Assembly (NCBI GenBank): GCA_047967505.1
Contig: CM106539.1
Length of the DNA: 64,000 bases
DNA from: Dipteris shenzhenensis
Taxonomy: Eukaryota; Polypodiophyta; Polypodiopsida; Gleicheniales
Reading direction: 5' to 3' (one strand)
The notes beneath the pieces are model-generated. The model was not told the origin of the DNA, did not search any database, and was given only the letters and a program-made list of their open reading frames with translations. Shown here one piece after another: positions 61,703-64,000 of this stretch. The stretch's first letter is position 1. The number at the start of each line of letters is the position of its first letter. The position numbers were made by a program, and so were the translations under genes.

Positions 61703-63124
61703 CGGGTGATCTAGCTGAGCGTGCGTGAATGCTTGAAGCTCAGCGGCTTTGTGGGAGGAAGGAGAAGCTCTGTGGGAAGCTTTGTGGGTGACTTTACTTG
61801 CATACGAGTGTGCAGAGACCTTGGAGGAACCTTTGGAAAAGCCACTTTGGTTTTGCGAAGTGGTTTTAAGAGCCTATTAAGAGTTTTCAAAGAAAAAGTC
61901 GTTTTTTGAGCTTTTCCCTGTTCCGTTCGATGACAGAGACTCCGTATTGACTTGTAGAGGCAACTATTGCTTGCTTTTGGTATCCACTTCACTTCAGGAG
62001 CTTGGAAACACCTTTATTCTTGAATCCGGGATCATTTCATTGGATTTCTGACTCACTGTGTCAGTTTTTGCATTTTTTTCCCGGGTGTTGGAACTCAAGT
62101 TTGGAGCAACCATTTGCAGATCTGTCAGTTCCGGTGGACTCAAGAGGTCCTAAAACTTCTATGTTGCTCATCATTTGTACTCCGGTGGAGTTTACAAACA
62201 ACTCTGTTTCCAAAAACGTTTTTAAGTCTGTGTGTTGGACCCAGTGATTGAGACCACGGTTTCCAAAACCGTTTATCCCATTGCATTCCGGACACCCAAA
62301 AACCCCTACCTGTCAGTTCTTGCGTGATTCGGTGGAGGATTTTCAGAGTTATAGATCTCTGTGTATTCGATTTCGTCTCTCTGTTATGCATTTTTCATTC
62401 TAAAGTTTTGAAACCTTAGATTTATGCCACATGGCAGTGGATAAGTGTTGACTCCCATTTCTCACTCATCGGTTGGGATTTTGGAGTTCTGGTAGAAGAG
62501 AGATATTTGCAGATTTTCTTGCTGAGCCCGATTATGCAATGGCGCCCATGTTTTGAGGCATCTCAGGTTCTATTTTCAGTAGCGGTCATTACCGTGGGAC
62601 TATGATTTCTTGAGCATACCTTATGTAGATCACTCTGGTTGTAGTTTGAGCAGTGTGTGCTCATTCGTGGTATGCATTGGGTTGCAGTGGATGATTTATA
62701 GGGCATTTGGATGCATTGCGGTCCTTATTGGATGCGCTGATAGGCCCAAATTGCCTTGTTGGATGCTATTTTTATGGATGCTTTGCACATGGATGCTATT
62801 TTATGCTGAGGGATAGCTTTGAAACATTGCGGGTGATGCACTGATAGTGCTATTCTCTCTTGGATGAGACATTATTGATGCATATGCCAGTGGACGGTGT
62901 TTATGCTTGAGTCATTTGGCACTTATTGGCATTTTCTTTTGGGCCAGATTTGCTCATATGGATGCATAGTATATGCACATGAGTCAGATGCATCTTTTGA
63001 TGCTTTGAGCTTTGAGTTTTGGTGATATTTCACTCTATTTGGCATACACATTTGGGTGCACCTAGTATTTGGTGTGATTCTCTCTTGCAGGCACTAGCAT
63101 TTGGGATTTTGTTTCATTTGCATC
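61703..63124 (+). other. Long leader of the copia element
   Basis: About 1.4 kb between primer-binding site and Gag ATG without a recognisable domain. From about 62680 to 63000 the word TTGGATGC/TGGATGC recurs roughly eight times at irregular spacing. Confidence 0.65.
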
Positions 63125-64000
63125 ATGGCATCCTCTTCCATGTCTGAAAAGGAGTTTTTCAACATTAAAAAGTTTGATGGGACAAACTTTTCTTTGTGGA
63201 AAGAACAAATAAGGGATGTGCTTATTCAAAAGAAGCAGATTAAACCCTTGGCAGGGATTGAAGCTAAGCCTGCAAATATGTCTGAGGATGATTGGAATGA
63301 GTTGGATGCATTAGCAAAGTCTACTATTAGACTTCATCTTGCAGAGTCAGTTTATTTCACAATAGTAAATGAGCAAACTACGGAAGATTTGTGGAAGAAA
63401 CTGTGTGCCACTTATGAGAAGGAAACTGCCTCTAATAAAGTTTACCTCATGAAGAGGTTGTTTGAGCTGCAGATGAAGGAAGGGGTCTCCATTGCTTCTC
63501 ACTTGAATGAATTCAATATTATTTTCAGCCAGCTTCAGGCTCAGAAGATGAATTTCGATGTGGAGACTAAGGCAATATTTCTCTTATGTTCATTGCCATC
63601 CTCATGGGATACCTTCCGTACAGCTGTCAGTAAGTCTGCACCTAGTGGAGTACTGAAATTTGATGATGTTGTGGGTAGCTTGTTGGCCGAGGAGATTAGA
63701 CGAAAGTCTATGGATGGCAACAAGCAGGATGCAGCCTTAAATGTGCAAAGGGGCAGATCACAGTTCAGGGGGAAGTCCCAAGAAAGAGGGAAGTCACGTA
63801 GCAAATCCAGGGCATGGAACATTGAGTGTTACCATTGTGGCAAGAAGGGCCATCTGAAAAAGGATTGCTACAAGCTGAAAAGAGAGCAAAAGGATAAGAA
63901 AAAGAATGCAAATTGGGGTGCAAATCAAAAGGAAGAGAGTCCAAGGGAGGATAAAGGAAAAGTGAAGATCGAGGAGATCAATGCAGTCACACATGATAGT
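63125..64000 (+). CDS. Ty1/copia Gag (start of Gag-Pol), intact, runs off window
   Basis: An uninterrupted frame of 292 codons from ATG 63125 to the window end, beginning MASSSMSEKEFFNIKKFDGT. The start is supported by being the first ATG before the family motif FDGTNFSLWKEQIRDVL. The UBN2-type Gag core contains LWKKLCATYEKET, LMKRLFELQMKEGVSIASHL and LLCSLPSSWDTF. A basic Ser/Arg/Lys linker leads to the zinc knuckle CYHCGKKGHLKKDC at residues 235-248, which binds RNA for packaging. No stop or frameshift is visible, in contrast to every other retroelement here. Pol would lie beyond the window. Confidence 0.93.
   Translation, partial: MASSSMSEKEFFNIKKFDGTNFSLWKEQIRDVLIQKKQIKPLAGIEAKPANMSEDDWNELDALAKSTIRLHLAESVYFTIVNEQTTEDLWKKLCATYEKETASNKVYLMKRLFELQMKEGVSIASHLNEFNIIFSQLQAQKMNFDVETKAIFLLCSLPSSWDTFRTAVSKSAPSGVLKFDDVVGSLLAEEIRRKSMDGNKQDAALNVQRGRSQFRGKSQERGKSRSKSRAWNIECYHCGKKGHLKKDCYKLKREQKDKKKNANWGANQKEESPREDKGKVKIEEINAVTHDS

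Overview
This window reads as nuclear DNA of a land plant with a large, repeat-rich genome. It looks most like a gymnosperm, but that is inference from very long TE-filled introns, many decayed LTR retrotransposons and low gene density; nothing here fixes the species. I see no bacterial operons, rRNA, tRNA genes or CRISPR. Most long reading frames are simple-sequence artefacts or pieces of retrotransposon polyproteins.

The one host gene I can reconstruct is a zinc-dependent medium-chain alcohol dehydrogenase-like gene on the + strand, 32547-47167. It has ten exons and nine introns, all GT-AG, and the frame is kept through every junction to a 377-residue protein with all catalytic and structural zinc ligands. 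Exon 1 (37 bases) is separated from exon 2 by a 5.3 kb intron, and exons 4 and 5 by a 6.7 kb intron. Both introns hold retrotransposon debris; intron 4 holds a short TRIM-like element with a clean target-site duplication.

Layout. 1-1927: + strand Ty1/copia remnant (LTR end, primer-binding site, broken gag, RT scrap). 1928-4337: unassigned DNA with a 35-bp duplication, a 30-bp x5 tandem repeat and a CTC-rich tract. 4338-7505: minus-strand Ty1/copia 3' half with an LTR related to the one at position 1. 7506-10210: pyrimidine-rich satellites and a TTAGG/GTTAG-rich patch. 10211-12185: a Ty3-like gag with four zinc-knuckle motifs. 12186-16128: an 800-bp direct repeat pair around 2.3 kb of unknown DNA. 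16129-27250: AT-rich DNA interrupted by a complete, TSD-flanked but decayed Ty3/gypsy chromovirus (19548-26333, minus). 28400-30890: a minus-strand Tat-lineage Ty3 element with a second, archaeal-type RNase H. 32400-47167: the dehydrogenase gene. 48939-54306: a + strand Ty3/gypsy remnant with two LTRs. 57151-59415: a LINE (L1-type) remnant. 61519 to the end: a Ty1/copia element with a short LTR, primer-binding site, long leader and an uninterrupted gag running off the window.

The retroelements do not work together; they are independent insertions of different ages. I found no convincing undescribed functional system. The most useful results are the reconstructed split gene, the TRIM-like element in its intron, the two precisely bounded insertions, and a few unexplained repeats.
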